A stretch of 64,000 bases of DNA from Fictibacillus phosphorivorans (GTDB taxonomy: Bacteria; Bacillota; Bacilli; Bacillales; Fictibacillaceae). Position 1 is the first letter of the stretch; each line of letters begins with the position of its first letter. Below, piece by piece: positions 51,934 to 60,607 of this stretch. Made by a program: the position numbers and the translations under genes. The stretch lies in assembly GCF_023715845.1 (NCBI RefSeq), contig NZ_JAMBOR010000009.1:62001-126000 (forward strand), given 5' to 3'. The notes beneath the pieces are model-generated. The model did not search any database and was not told the DNA's origin. It was given only the letters and a program-made list of their open reading frames with translations.

Positions 51934-52060
51934 AAGGAGTTAATTTCCGTTCCAGGTTGCTCGCCTTCCATGGGGGGCGGTCAGCCTCCTGCCGCTTTGC
52001 GCCATTCAGAATCTCACCTGTCTCCCTCATCTCATAGGAGTCTTCCACCTTGCACTCCAA
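51934..52060. repeat. GC-rich MITE-like intergenic element
   Basis: A stretch of GC content well above its surroundings, beginning GAAGGAGTTAATTTCCGTT and ending CACCTTGCACTCCAATTAA. The ends form an imperfect inverted repeat (TTAATT plus a partly matched dozen bases). Inside are CATGGGGGGCGG, GCCTCCT, GCTTTGCGCC, CTCACCTGTC and TAGGAGTCTTCCACCTTGC. I recall very similar blocks in the intergenic regions of many Bacillaceae; the family name is not known to me. Confidence 0.6.
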
Positions 52061-52122
52061 TTAAAAATCAATCATATATTCTTATTCAAAATTCTAAGCA
52101 GTGTTCTATAGAGAAAAATCTT

Positions 52123-52758
52123 CTACAGATAATCCTTCTCTAAATATTCTTCCTCACCTAATTTGATCTCACTCTGGGCATTTGTAAGGTCGGTGATCCA
52201 GCTCTTAAATGATTCTACTTCCTTGATCGGTACATACATTTGAATTTCAACCTTCTCCAGGTAGTTCATTTCTTTGATGGGGTAAACTGAATTGCGAAGT
52301 TCGTTTTCCATTTTTCCTAGAAGTGTGTAATCGACCGTTATGTGGATGATCTGATGCAGCTGACGTTGAACGACACCGATGTGATTAAGGCCTTCTGATA
52401 CGGATTTACCGTAAGCACGGATTAATCCGCCTGCGCCAAGTTTAATTCCACCGAAGTACCGGGTTACGACGACAACTGTGTCTTTCAATTCCCTTTTTTT
52501 GAGAACTTCTAACATAGGAACACCCGCGGTACCGCTTGGTTCTCCGTCATCGTTCGCTTTTTGGATATTGTCTGTTTCGCCGATTAAATAAGCAGAGCAA
52601 TTATGTGTAGCACTGCTGTGTTCCTTTTTTATTTTTTGAATAAAATGGATCGCTTCTTCTTCAGTTGTGGCTCTTGCGAGATGGGCGATAAATCGAGATT
52701 TCTCAATCACAATTTCGTGCTGGCCAGTCTCTTTGACGGTAAGATAGTCGGATAACAT
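52123..52758 (-). CDS. yvyE: YigZ/IMPACT family protein YvyE
   Basis: 211 residues. The family core is clear: EIVIEKSRFIAHLARATTEEEA, SSATHNCSAYLIGETDNIQKANDDGEPSGTAGVPML, VVVTRYFGGIKLGAGGLIRAYGKSV. Cytoplasmic, two-domain, with a C-terminal elongation-factor-like fold. The function in bacteria is not established. It lies just before degS on the opposite strand, as in B. subtilis. ATG 52758 with a GGGAGC site. Confidence 0.93.
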   Translation of the reverse strand: MLSDYLTVKETGQHEIVIEKSRFIAHLARATTEEEAIHFIQKIKKEHSSATHNCSAYLIGETDNIQKANDDGEPSGTAGVPMLEVLKKRELKDTVVVVTRYFGGIKLGAGGLIRAYGKSVSEGLNHIGVVQRQLHQIIHITVDYTLLGKMENELRNSVYPIKEMNYLEKVEIQMYVPIKEVESFKSWITDLTNAQSEIKLGEEEYLEKDYL

Positions 52759-53054
52759 ATTTTGAAAAGCTCCCTTAAGATGTTGTAATGAAAAAATTTA
52801 AAGTCAAAATTGTCGAAAAATCTTTAATCCTGTAAAGTATCGTGATATTCTTCATTATAAGGTATTTTAAAAATCCTTCAAATTCTTTAAATGTTTTTTA
52901 GTAAGAAAAGTCATAAAATTCCACTTCTTGGCGAATGTAGTATATAAGAAGGATTTATGTTTTATGGGTAAGAAGTCCTATATGAAAATTAGGCTAGATG
53001 GTTCTAGAACTTCCGTTTGTACTTCTTTATCGTTTTAATTGGGGGAAATTTACA

Positions 53055-54203
53055 ATGACTGCAGCGAAATTAGCGATAGATCCAAATTTGTTAGACGGAA
53101 TCTTAAATAAAACCATCGATACGGTTACGGAGAGTCAATCACAGATCTTTGAAATCAATGAGCATTCTCGTCAGGAATTTCAGCAGCTTCACCGTGAACT
53201 AGAACTGGTGAAGGAACAAGTGGTCGAAGTGATCTACCAAGCTGATAAAACAGAGGAATATGCGAAATTAGCAAGGACTCGCCTGGCGGAAGTGAGCAAG
53301 CATTTTCAGAAATACAGCGAAGCAGATATTCGTGATGCTTATGAGAATGCCAATAAATATCAGATCGATCTTTCGATTATTCGACAAACCGAAAAACAAC
53401 TTCGTGAAAAAAGAGATGAACTGGAACGGCGTATTCTAGCATTGAATGAAACCGTCCAAAAAGCTGAATCTCTGGCAGGCCAGATCTCTGTAGTTCTGAA
53501 TTACTTAAACGGGGATTTAAGAAAAATCAACGAACTCGTTCAGGATGCTAAGCAAAAGCAGGAATTCGGTCTACAGATTATAGAGGCGCAGGAGGAAGAA
53601 CGGAAACGGGTATCACGTGAAATTCACGATGGACCAGCTCAGTTGATGGCAAACGTTCTGATTCGCTCCGAACTGTTAGAGAAAATCTATGTCGAAAAAG
53701 GAACTGATGCTGCCCGTGCCGAAATAAAAGACTTAAGGGTTATGGTTCGCGACTCTTTAAAAGAAGTCCGCCGCATTATCTATGACCTTCGCCCGATGGC
53801 ATTGGACGATATCGGCTTGGTTCCGACACTTGATAAGTACTTACGAACCGTAAAGGAACGATCCGGAATCAATATTGAATTACATGCTTTAGGGGAATCG
53901 CGTCGTTTCCACACAAAAATGGAAATTGCGATCTTCCGTTTGATTCAGGAAGCGGTTAGCAATGCAGTTAAACATTCAAATGCACATTTAATTGAGGTAA
54001 AACTTGAGTTTACCCAAAAGTTTATTTCTTTATATATTCGAGATGATGGTAAAGGATTTGATACATCCAAGCCTGCAAAATCCAATTCCTTTGGTATGAT
54101 GGGGATGCGGGAGCGGGTAGAACTCCTCGAAGGTACATTAAAAGTTAAATCCCGCTTGAACTACGGTACAAGTGTTTACATTCAAATTCCCATTCAAGAC
54201 TAG
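53055..54203 (+). CDS. degS: two-component sensor histidine kinase DegS
   Basis: 382 residues from ATG 53055 (GGGGGAAAT upstream), close to the 385 of B. subtilis. No membrane segment; a long coiled-coil DegS sensor domain covers about residues 1-175. Then the HisKA_3 motif RKRVSREIHDGPAQLMANVL with phospho-acceptor H191, and the HATPase domain with AVSNAVKHSNA (N box), DDGKGFD (G1) and SFGMMGMRERVELLEG (G2). It phosphorylates DegU, controlling secreted enzymes, competence, motility and biofilm. The degU gene starts 12 bases downstream. Confidence 0.97.
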   Translation: MTAAKLAIDPNLLDGILNKTIDTVTESQSQIFEINEHSRQEFQQLHRELELVKEQVVEVIYQADKTEEYAKLARTRLAEVSKHFQKYSEADIRDAYENANKYQIDLSIIRQTEKQLREKRDELERRILALNETVQKAESLAGQISVVLNYLNGDLRKINELVQDAKQKQEFGLQIIEAQEEERKRVSREIHDGPAQLMANVLIRSELLEKIYVEKGTDAARAEIKDLRVMVRDSLKEVRRIIYDLRPMALDDIGLVPTLDKYLRTVKERSGINIELHALGESRRFHTKMEIAIFRLIQEAVSNAVKHSNAHLIEVKLEFTQKFISLYIRDDGKGFDTSKPAKSNSFGMMGMRERVELLEGTLKVKSRLNYGTSVYIQIPIQD

Positions 54204-54215
54204 GAGGGTTCACAC

Positions 54216-54947
54216 ATGAATAATGTTAATGTGTACGAAAATAACACCTCAGCACCTGAGAAAACAAAAATAGCGATTATCGACGACCATCGTCTGTTCC
54301 GTGAGGGAGTAAAGCGCATTTTAGATATGGAGGAACAGTTCTCTGTTGTAGCTGAAGGTGATGATGGTTCAGAAGCGGAAAGCATCGTCCGTGATCACAA
54401 TCCAGATGTGGTTCTGATGGACATCAACATGCCGAACATCAACGGTGTAGAAGCAACGCGCCGTTTGGTAGAGAAATCTCCTGATACGAAAGTGATCATC
54501 CTTTCCATCCATGATGATGAAACCTATGTATCTCACGCGGTTCAAACAGGAGCATCAGGCTATCTTTTAAAAGAGATGGATGCTGATTCTTTGATCGAAG
54601 CCGTTCGCGTTGTAGCAGATGGCGGGGCATACTTGCACCCGAAGATCACATATAACCTGCTTAACGAATTCCGTCGCTTATCTACAACAAACAAGACACA
54701 GCAGAACAAAGCTGGTTTTGTGGAAGTAGAATACCGCAAACCATTGCACATCTTAACGCGCCGTGAATGCGAAGTTCTTCAGCTTTTAGCTGACGGACGC
54801 AGCAACCGTACAATCGGTGAAGAGCTGTATATCAGTGAAAAAACGGTTAAAAACCACGTGAGTAACATTCTTCAAAAGATGAATGTAAACGACCGTACAC
54901 AAGCCGTAGTTGAAGCGATCAAGAACGGCTGGGTAAAAGTACGTTAA
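54216..54947 (+). CDS. degU: two-component response regulator DegU
   Basis: 243 residues, ATG 54216 with AGGAGGG. Receiver domain with the acidic pair [16 protein letters not shown], phospho-acceptor D69 in [10 protein letters not shown], and the Lys of [11 protein letters not shown] LuxR-type DNA-binding helix-turn-helix at the C-terminus ([40 protein letters not shown]). The N-terminus is about 13 residues longer than B. subtilis DegU (acceptor at 56 there), adding [17 protein letters not shown]. Cotranscribed with degS; a terminator follows. Confidence 0.97.
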   Translation: MNNVNVYENNTSAPEKTKIAIIDDHRLFREGVKRILDMEEQFSVVAEGDDGSEAESIVRDHNPDVVLMDINMPNINGVEATRRLVEKSPDTKVIILSIHDDETYVSHAVQTGASGYLLKEMDADSLIEAVRVVADGGAYLHPKITYNLLNEFRRLSTTNKTQQNKAGFVEVEYRKPLHILTRRECEVLQLLADGRSNRTIGEELYISEKTVKNHVSNILQKMNVNDRTQAVVEAIKNGWVKVR

Positions 54948-54967
54948 TTAAATGAATGAGGATAGAG

Positions 54968-54996
54968 AAGACCTTCTGTTGAGAAGGTCTTTTTTT
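54968..54996 (+). terminator. Rho-independent terminator after degU
   Basis: Perfect 10-bp stem AAGACCTTCT with its complement, tetraloop GTTG, then T7. Confidence 0.92.
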
Positions 54997-55004
54997 AGGG
55001 ATTA

Positions 55005-55168
55005 CAGTTTGACCCATAGAAGGGCTGTTTTGACTCATAGAGAGGCTAGTTTGGCTCATAGGATCTGCGAAGACTCATAGACATTAAAGTTTGACTCATA
55101 GAACTACGATTTCGGTTCATAGAAATGTTATTTTGACTCATAGAACGCTCCGTTTGACCCACAGAACT
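55005..55168. repeat. array of 8 degenerate 21-bp repeats (inverse orientation)
   Basis: Core CATAG at 55015, 55036, 55057, 55076, 55097, 55118 and 55139, and CACAG at 55160: steps of 21 except one of 19. Consensus TTTGACTCATAGA, the reverse complement of the TCTATGAGTCAAA core of the array at 22651. It lies between the degU terminator and the convergent kinase gene and holds no gene. Confidence 0.88.
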
Positions 55169-55192
55169 TATTCCTTCGTGCATTGGCTCAAC

Positions 55193-56998
55193 TTACCCAC
55201 TCATTTCTAATTCCGTTGCTTCAACTTTAGCCGCATTTTTAGGAAATTCCATTGAAACAGTTGTTCCTAATCCCTCTTTTGAATCTATATTGATCTTCCC
55301 TCCATGATTCTCAACGATCTGATAACAAATCATCAGCCCAAGACCTGGATTGCTTTCTTTTGTTGTGTAAAAAGGCTGGCCAAGCATCGGTAATAGGTGG
55401 GCAGGGATACCCGGTCCATCGTCTATGATCGAGATCTGTATAGATTCCTCTGTATCGGTGAGGGTAACAAGTATTGTTCCGTGACTGGAAATGGCTTCAA
55501 AAGAATTTTTAAGTACATTTAAAAACAACTGGGTCATCAAATTTTCTTCACAATGGAAATAGACGGGGTGATCCGGCAGATTCAATTGGAAGGAAGTTGT
55601 TTCAAAATCCCCATCGCTTTCCATAAAGGTTAGAGACCGATTAATAAGCGCGTTTAAATCATGATCTTTTTTGATGATCATATGAGGACGAGCCAGGATC
55701 ATCAGTTGACTGATAATGAAATTGATCCGTTCGATTTCACGAAGGGTGATTTCAAAAAAGTGATCCGTTCCATTTGTTTCACCCTGTGATTTAAGCAGCT
55801 GAGCAAACCCTTTAATTGAAGTGAGCGGGTTACGTATCTCATGAGCGAGCCCAGCAGCAAGTTCACCCACGTAAGCAAGGGTTTGAGCGCGTTGTTTATA
55901 CTCTTGTGATTCTTTGATGGCCGTCATGTCTTTCGCAATTCCAATTACCGCTGTAATGGTATTTTGAACGGAATAAGGAATACTTGTGATTTCAAGCTCC
56001 ACTTCATGTCCATCCTTATGATAGATGGTGAGAGGGTGTTTAATCGTTTCACCTTGCAGCACTCTTTTAAGGTAATTGAGTGAGTGTTCGACTTCTGATA
56101 CTTTTAGCAAATCGGTATAAGGCATTTTTTGAAGTTCTTCAAATGTGTAGCCAGTGATGGTTTCGAGAGACTGATTCACCTTAATAAAGCTGCGATTCGG
56201 GCCAATTACAAAAACGCCCTCTGGATTAAGATCAAACAAAGTATTGTAGCGATGCTCACTTTCAAGAAGATCGAGTCGTTGTTGCGTGATCTTTTTTTGA
56301 TAAAGTTGTTCTAACAGATAAGAAATAAAAACAATAATCGTAGCACCAATAACGAGTAAGGTAGCCAAGGTGTTTATATTTTCTAGAGAAAGCTTGTAAT
56401 GCCAAGTAAAGGTAGAGCCTTCTTCGATAAAAGCCATTTCACCGATATAATGCATAAAACTTACGCCACCTGAAAAACACAAGCCGGCTAGAATCAACTT
56501 GAATTTAAACTTTTTTGCTGACAAAAGTCGAAAACCAAACCATGTAAAAAGAAATGCGGAACCAATAGAAGCTGCCAATAAAAGTAGATGGGTTCGAAGC
56601 GCTGTATCAAAGTGCATAGAGAGTACACCGATCGTATGGACAATGAGCAATCCACAACCAAATGTCAGTACGGACGGCCAAAGTTTCTTCCGTGGTCTCT
56701 GAACGTTATAATTAAGTAGGAAGAATGAAGTGTACGAAAAAGTAATGGATACACAAAATGCGGCAATCATAATTGGAAGGTCGTAAGCTAAGTTTACAGG
56801 ACTTTGAATGGACATCATGCCCATATAGTGTGTTGCCCAAACAGCAATACCCATTGTAATGGAACCTAGAAAGAGAAATGTGTGCGGCGACTTTTGTTTA
56901 TCTAAACGTCTTTGAGTCCATTCAACGGAAACAAGCGAGAAAAGAAAACAAACGAATAGAGATAATATAACGACATATAGATTGTGATCCAATGGCAA
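55193..56998 (-). CDS. MHYT-PAS sensor histidine kinase
   Basis: 601 residues from TTG 56998 (AAAGGAGGG upstream). Seven membrane segments in the first 240 residues form an MHYT sensor: ATHYMGMMS, LSMHFD and FMHYIGEMA, residues thought to bind a metal and sense O2, CO or NO. A PAS domain follows at about 255-365 (HRYNTLFDLNPEGVFVIGPN). Then HisKA with ELAAGLAHEIRNPLTSIKGFAQLL and a HATPase domain (NVLKNSFEAIS, IIDDGPGIP, NPGLGLMICYQIVENHGG). The architecture resembles sporulation kinases KinB/KinE type in its catalytic half. No response regulator adjacent, so an orphan kinase. It is an insertion relative to the B. subtilis degU-degV order. Confidence 0.92.
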   Translation of the reverse strand: MPLDHNLYVVILSLFVCFLFSLVSVEWTQRRLDKQKSPHTFLFLGSITMGIAVWATHYMGMMSIQSPVNLAYDLPIMIAAFCVSITFSYTSFFLLNYNVQRPRKKLWPSVLTFGCGLLIVHTIGVLSMHFDTALRTHLLLLAASIGSAFLFTWFGFRLLSAKKFKFKLILAGLCFSGGVSFMHYIGEMAFIEEGSTFTWHYKLSLENINTLATLLVIGATIIVFISYLLEQLYQKKITQQRLDLLESEHRYNTLFDLNPEGVFVIGPNRSFIKVNQSLETITGYTFEELQKMPYTDLLKVSEVEHSLNYLKRVLQGETIKHPLTIYHKDGHEVELEITSIPYSVQNTITAVIGIAKDMTAIKESQEYKQRAQTLAYVGELAAGLAHEIRNPLTSIKGFAQLLKSQGETNGTDHFFEITLREIERINFIISQLMILARPHMIIKKDHDLNALINRSLTFMESDGDFETTSFQLNLPDHPVYFHCEENLMTQLFLNVLKNSFEAISSHGTILVTLTDTEESIQISIIDDGPGIPAHLLPMLGQPFYTTKESNPGLGLMICYQIVENHGGKINIDSKEGLGTTVSMEFPKNAAKVEATELEMSG

Positions 56999-57151
56999 TG
57001 GTCCTGCCCTCCTTTGATTACTTTATTGCTTTGTAATTTCTTCCAAATCCGACAATTTCCTTCTTGATTGAAAAAATATTTTTTTTAAAAGTTTAAACAT
57101 TGTGGTAGTGAATAAAAATAAAACATGATTTATTGAACGGTGGTGTAATGG

Positions 57152-58084
57152 TTGAAGAAGAGATATCTATTTGCTGCAGATGTTGGCGGAACAACGATTG
57201 AATGTGGATTGTTTAGTACTGACGGTGAGCTTTTAAATTCCAAAACGTTGATAACGAGTGAAGTGATTTTGTCAGATGTTGCCGAGTGTTTGGCTGAGGA
57301 AATGAAGAAACGTATGAGTGAGCAAGGTATAACGATTGAAGAAGTGTACGGGATTGGCTTAGGAGTTCCAGGGCTTGTGGATTCGGAAACAGGAATGGTG
57401 TTAAAAGCGCCAAGTCTGAAGTGGAATCGTTATCCGTTAGGGGAGAAACTACATCAATTACTCGGCATTCCTGTTTTCGTTGGAAATGATGTGAACACGG
57501 GTTTGTTGGGAGAAGTTGAAAAAGGAAGTCTGCAACATGTGAAACACGCCCTCTATTTTATGATCGGAACAAGCATCGGATCAGGATTGCTCATGAATGG
57601 AGAAATTTATCCCGGCAGTCAATTCTCTGCAGGAGAAGTCGGTTATATGATAACGGATCACAATGTTCTAGAAGATGGGTTTGTACCAGCTCGACCTGGC
57701 TACGGATATTTAAGTACACAGGCAGGCGGGTTCGGTTTAGCGGTTAAATATGAGAAAGAAACAGGAAAATCGGTCACAACTAAACAATTGTTTAAGTTAG
57801 CGGAAACAGGAGATCAAACTGCACGGAAGATTATTGATCATGCATTGAGACACCTCACAGCTTCATTCATTAATGCAGCTGTTATCTTGAACCCAGAAGT
57901 CATCCTATTAGGAGGCGGTGTTGGCAATGAGCTCGCTCCCTACTTACATCAAATTGATGAGAATCTCGAAAAATATTTACCTGTTAAGCCGGAATTGAGA
58001 ATTTCAACTATGCAGAATCGTTCTGTCTTATATGGTGCTTACGCGTTATGCAGTAAACACGTTAAAGACCAGTTAAATCGTTAA
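57152..58084 (+). CDS. ROK family sugar kinase (glucokinase-like), no zinc motif
   Basis: 310 residues from TTG 57152 (the ATG at 57148 is in another frame). ATP-binding AADVGGTTIECGLF, GLGVPGLVDSETG, VGNDVNTGLLGEVEKGS with the catalytic Asp, FMIGTSIGSGLLMNGEIYPG and GEVGYMITDHN. The usual CxCGxxGC zinc motif of ROK proteins after GEVGYM is absent: no Cys pair stands in LEDGFVPARPGYGYLSTQAGG. ILLGGGVGNEL near the end is typical. No sugar transporter or regulator is adjacent; the substrate is open. No DNA-binding domain, so a kinase and not a NagC-type repressor. Confidence 0.88.
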   Translation: MKKRYLFAADVGGTTIECGLFSTDGELLNSKTLITSEVILSDVAECLAEEMKKRMSEQGITIEEVYGIGLGVPGLVDSETGMVLKAPSLKWNRYPLGEKLHQLLGIPVFVGNDVNTGLLGEVEKGSLQHVKHALYFMIGTSIGSGLLMNGEIYPGSQFSAGEVGYMITDHNVLEDGFVPARPGYGYLSTQAGGFGLAVKYEKETGKSVTTKQLFKLAETGDQTARKIIDHALRHLTASFINAAVILNPEVILLGGGVGNELAPYLHQIDENLEKYLPVKPELRISTMQNRSVLYGAYALCSKHVKDQLNR

Positions 58085-58213
58085 AGGATACACTATCGAT
58101 AAGGCGAATACTGAATGAAAGGGAAAAGTGAATGGGATGAATTCCTTTTCCTGATGGTGTACACTGTAAAACGTAACGAAAACGAGATTTTTACATAAGA
58201 GAGGATAAAAACT

Positions 58214-59062
58214 ATGAGCAAGGTAGCCGTCATTACAGACAGTACTTCATACATACCCGAGCATATCCGCAGTGAAAAGAACATTGTAATGATCCCGCTC
58301 AACGTCATTTTCGACAACGAAACATACAAAGAAGAAGTAGAAATAAAAGTAGATGATTTTTACGAGATGGTCACTCGTGAAGAAAAACTTCCGAAGACCT
58401 CACAGCCAGCAATCGGTGAATTAGTAGAACTATTAGAAGAACTAGCTAAAGACTACGATGAAGCCGTCATGGTCACACTATCCAGCGGAATTAGCGGAAC
58501 TTACCAAAGTGCGGTTGCGGCTGGTGAAATGGTAGAAGGTCTTACGCTGCATGTATTCGACTCTGAAATCAGCTGTTCACCACAAGGGTTTTATGTGTTA
58601 AAAGCAGCTGAGCTTGCAAGTAAGGGTGCAAATGGATACGAGATCATGAACGAACTGCTGCAGATCAAGAATAATGGCATCCCCGCTTACTTTTTAGTAG
58701 ATGATTTGAATCATCTGCACCGCGGTGGCCGGTTGAACACCGCTCAGCTTTTCGTAGGAAACCTCTTGCAGATCAAACCAATTCTTCATTTTGAAGATAA
58801 AAGGATTGTACCGTTTGAAAAAGTGCGAACGAAAAAGAAAGCGTTGAAACGCATTTTTGATCTTATGGATGAAGATTTAAAAACAGATGAAAAAGTGATG
58901 ATTAGTGTCATTCATGCCAAACGTGAAGACGATGCAGTGGAAATTGCTGAAGAACTTCGCGGGAAGTTTGTGAACGCCGATGTATCGATCAGCTATTTTG
59001 GACCTGTAATCGGTACTCACCTAGGTGAAGGTTCACTTGGGATCACTTGGATAAAAGAATAG
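58214..59062 (+). CDS. degV: DegV family fatty-acid-binding protein (FakB-like)
   Basis: 282 residues, ATG 58214 with AGAGAGGAT. VAVITDSTSYIPEHI, VTLSSGISGTYQSAVAA, and YFLVDDLNHLHRGGRLNTAQLFVGNLLQIKPIL are the DegV fatty-acid pocket motifs; GTHLGEGSLGITW ends it. It presents fatty acids to FakA kinase. In B. subtilis the homologue (yviA) also sits between degU and comFA. Its transcript would end at, or read through, the hairpin that holds the comFA start. Confidence 0.93.
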   Translation: MSKVAVITDSTSYIPEHIRSEKNIVMIPLNVIFDNETYKEEVEIKVDDFYEMVTREEKLPKTSQPAIGELVELLEELAKDYDEAVMVTLSSGISGTYQSAVAAGEMVEGLTLHVFDSEISCSPQGFYVLKAAELASKGANGYEIMNELLQIKNNGIPAYFLVDDLNHLHRGGRLNTAQLFVGNLLQIKPILHFEDKRIVPFEKVRTKKKALKRIFDLMDEDLKTDEKVMISVIHAKREDDAVEIAEELRGKFVNADVSISYFGPVIGTHLGEGSLGITWIKE

Positions 59063-59097
59063 TATTGGAGAGATGACCATGCTTTCTCTAACACAAA

Positions 59098-59133
59098 AGG
59101 AGACAACTCAATGAGATTTGTCTCCTATTTTTT
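59098..59133 (+). promoter_or_regulatory. hairpin enclosing the comFA ribosome site and start; also terminator-like
   Basis: 9-bp stem AGGAGACAA with TTGTCTCCT, followed by ATTTTTT. The ascending arm contains most of the AAAAGGAG ribosome site and the loop carries the ATG at 59111. It has the form of a Rho-independent terminator for degV and at the same time would hide the comFA initiation region. Confidence 0.7.
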
Positions 59134-60607
59134 AAACGATTATTTAACCGTTGTACCAGAAACCCTTGTAGGTAACCCCGAATTAAAGCTGGTTCCATTT
59201 GGAGAGCTTCCTGAATTAGAGTCACAACCTCTGAATTCCTCTTATGATTATGATGAAAAACTCCAGCAAATCCTTTATGGAAAGATGCTCCTTTTTGATG
59301 AACTTCACATTCCTTTAGAAATCATACACGAACATTATGAGAATGGTTTTGTTATGTACAATAAAGGGGTTAAGAAAAATAAATACGGCTGGCAATGCAA
59401 TCGATGTAACAATGAAAAAGATCACTTATTTGCCTCTTTTTCTTGTTTTCGCTGTAAAAGTGAGAAGTGTGTGTACTGCCGAAATTGCATTATGATGGGG
59501 CGGGTGAGTATGTGTACCCCTCTATTAAGCTGGACTGGTCCAGAAGTGGAACAAATAGAAGAAAATCAATTAGTCTGGGAAGGTGAACTTTCAGCAGGAC
59601 AAAAAACGGCATCTGATCGTTTTGTTGAACAAGTAGGCAAAAGTGGCGAACTATTGATTTGGGCTGTTTGTGGAGCGGGGAAAACAGAGGTTCTCTTTCA
59701 TGGAATTGAAAAAGCATTGAAGCTTGGCTTACGGGTTTGTATCGCAACACCACGTACTGACGTCGTTTTAGAACTTGCACCACGTTTGAAGAAAGCTTTT
59801 CCAACTACCTTGATCGCCAGCTATTATGGTGGATCAGATGAAAGAGAAACACCTGCTCAATTAGTCCTATCAACTACGCATCAGCTTTATAGATTTAAAC
59901 AAGCGTTCAATCTGATGATCGTCGATGAAGTCGATGCGTTTCCATATTCCTACGATAAAACCCTTCAGCATGCCGTCTCAACTTCCACTCGAACAGATGC
60001 TCTTCGCTTATACCTTTCAGCAACTCCCTCCCGAAAGATGAAAAAAGAAGTCACCCAAAATAAACTCCCATGTGTAAAAATACCGATTCGATTTCACGGA
60101 TTTCCTCTGCCTGTACCTAAAATCGTTTGGAGCGGGGAGTGGAAGAAGCGATTAGAAAAAGGAAAGTTGCCACCTGCTTTTTTGAGGTGGGTTAAATCTC
60201 AAGCTGCAAGTGAAAGACGGGCAATGATTTTTGTGCCTTCGGTAACGATTATTGATCATGTGACTCAATTTATTAGGAAGCAAGTTGAAGTGACCGTTGA
60301 TTCTGTTCATGCAGAAGATCCACTAAGAAAAGAAAAAGTAGTACGATTTCGACAAGGAGATATACAGCTATTAGTCACCACGACAATTTTAGAACGCGGT
60401 GTTACGGTTCCTTTTTTAGATGTTGCTATTTTTGGGACGGATCATGAAGTGTTTTCTGAGAGTGCCCTTGTTCAAATGGCAGGAAGAGCTGGGAGAAGTA
60501 AAAATGATCATGATGGACAGGTGCTCTTTTTTCATTATGGAAAGTCTCTAAGTATGTTAAGTGCCATAAAACATATTCGGGAAATGAACAAGGAGGCTGG
60601 ATTTTGA
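59111..60607 (+). CDS. comFA: competence DNA helicase ComFA
   Basis: 498 residues. N-terminal zinc module with four Cys pairs (CNRCNN, CFRC, CVYCRNC). Helicase motifs: AVCGAGKTEVLFHGI (Walker A), MIVDEVDAFPY (DEVD box), LYLSATPSRKMK (motif III), and in the second RecA domain FVPSVTIIDHV, LVTTTILERGVTVPFLDVAIFG and QMAGRAGRSKNDHDG (motif VI). It drives single-stranded DNA uptake with the ComEC channel and ComFC. The start lies inside a hairpin. It overlaps comFC by four bases; comFB is not between them. Confidence 0.96.
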   Translation: MRFVSYFLNDYLTVVPETLVGNPELKLVPFGELPELESQPLNSSYDYDEKLQQILYGKMLLFDELHIPLEIIHEHYENGFVMYNKGVKKNKYGWQCNRCNNEKDHLFASFSCFRCKSEKCVYCRNCIMMGRVSMCTPLLSWTGPEVEQIEENQLVWEGELSAGQKTASDRFVEQVGKSGELLIWAVCGAGKTEVLFHGIEKALKLGLRVCIATPRTDVVLELAPRLKKAFPTTLIASYYGGSDERETPAQLVLSTTHQLYRFKQAFNLMIVDEVDAFPYSYDKTLQHAVSTSTRTDALRLYLSATPSRKMKKEVTQNKLPCVKIPIRFHGFPLPVPKIVWSGEWKKRLEKGKLPPAFLRWVKSQAASERRAMIFVPSVTIIDHVTQFIRKQVEVTVDSVHAEDPLRKEKVVRFRQGDIQLLVTTTILERGVTVPFLDVAIFGTDHEVFSESALVQMAGRAGRSKNDHDGQVLFFHYGKSLSMLSAIKHIREMNKEAGF

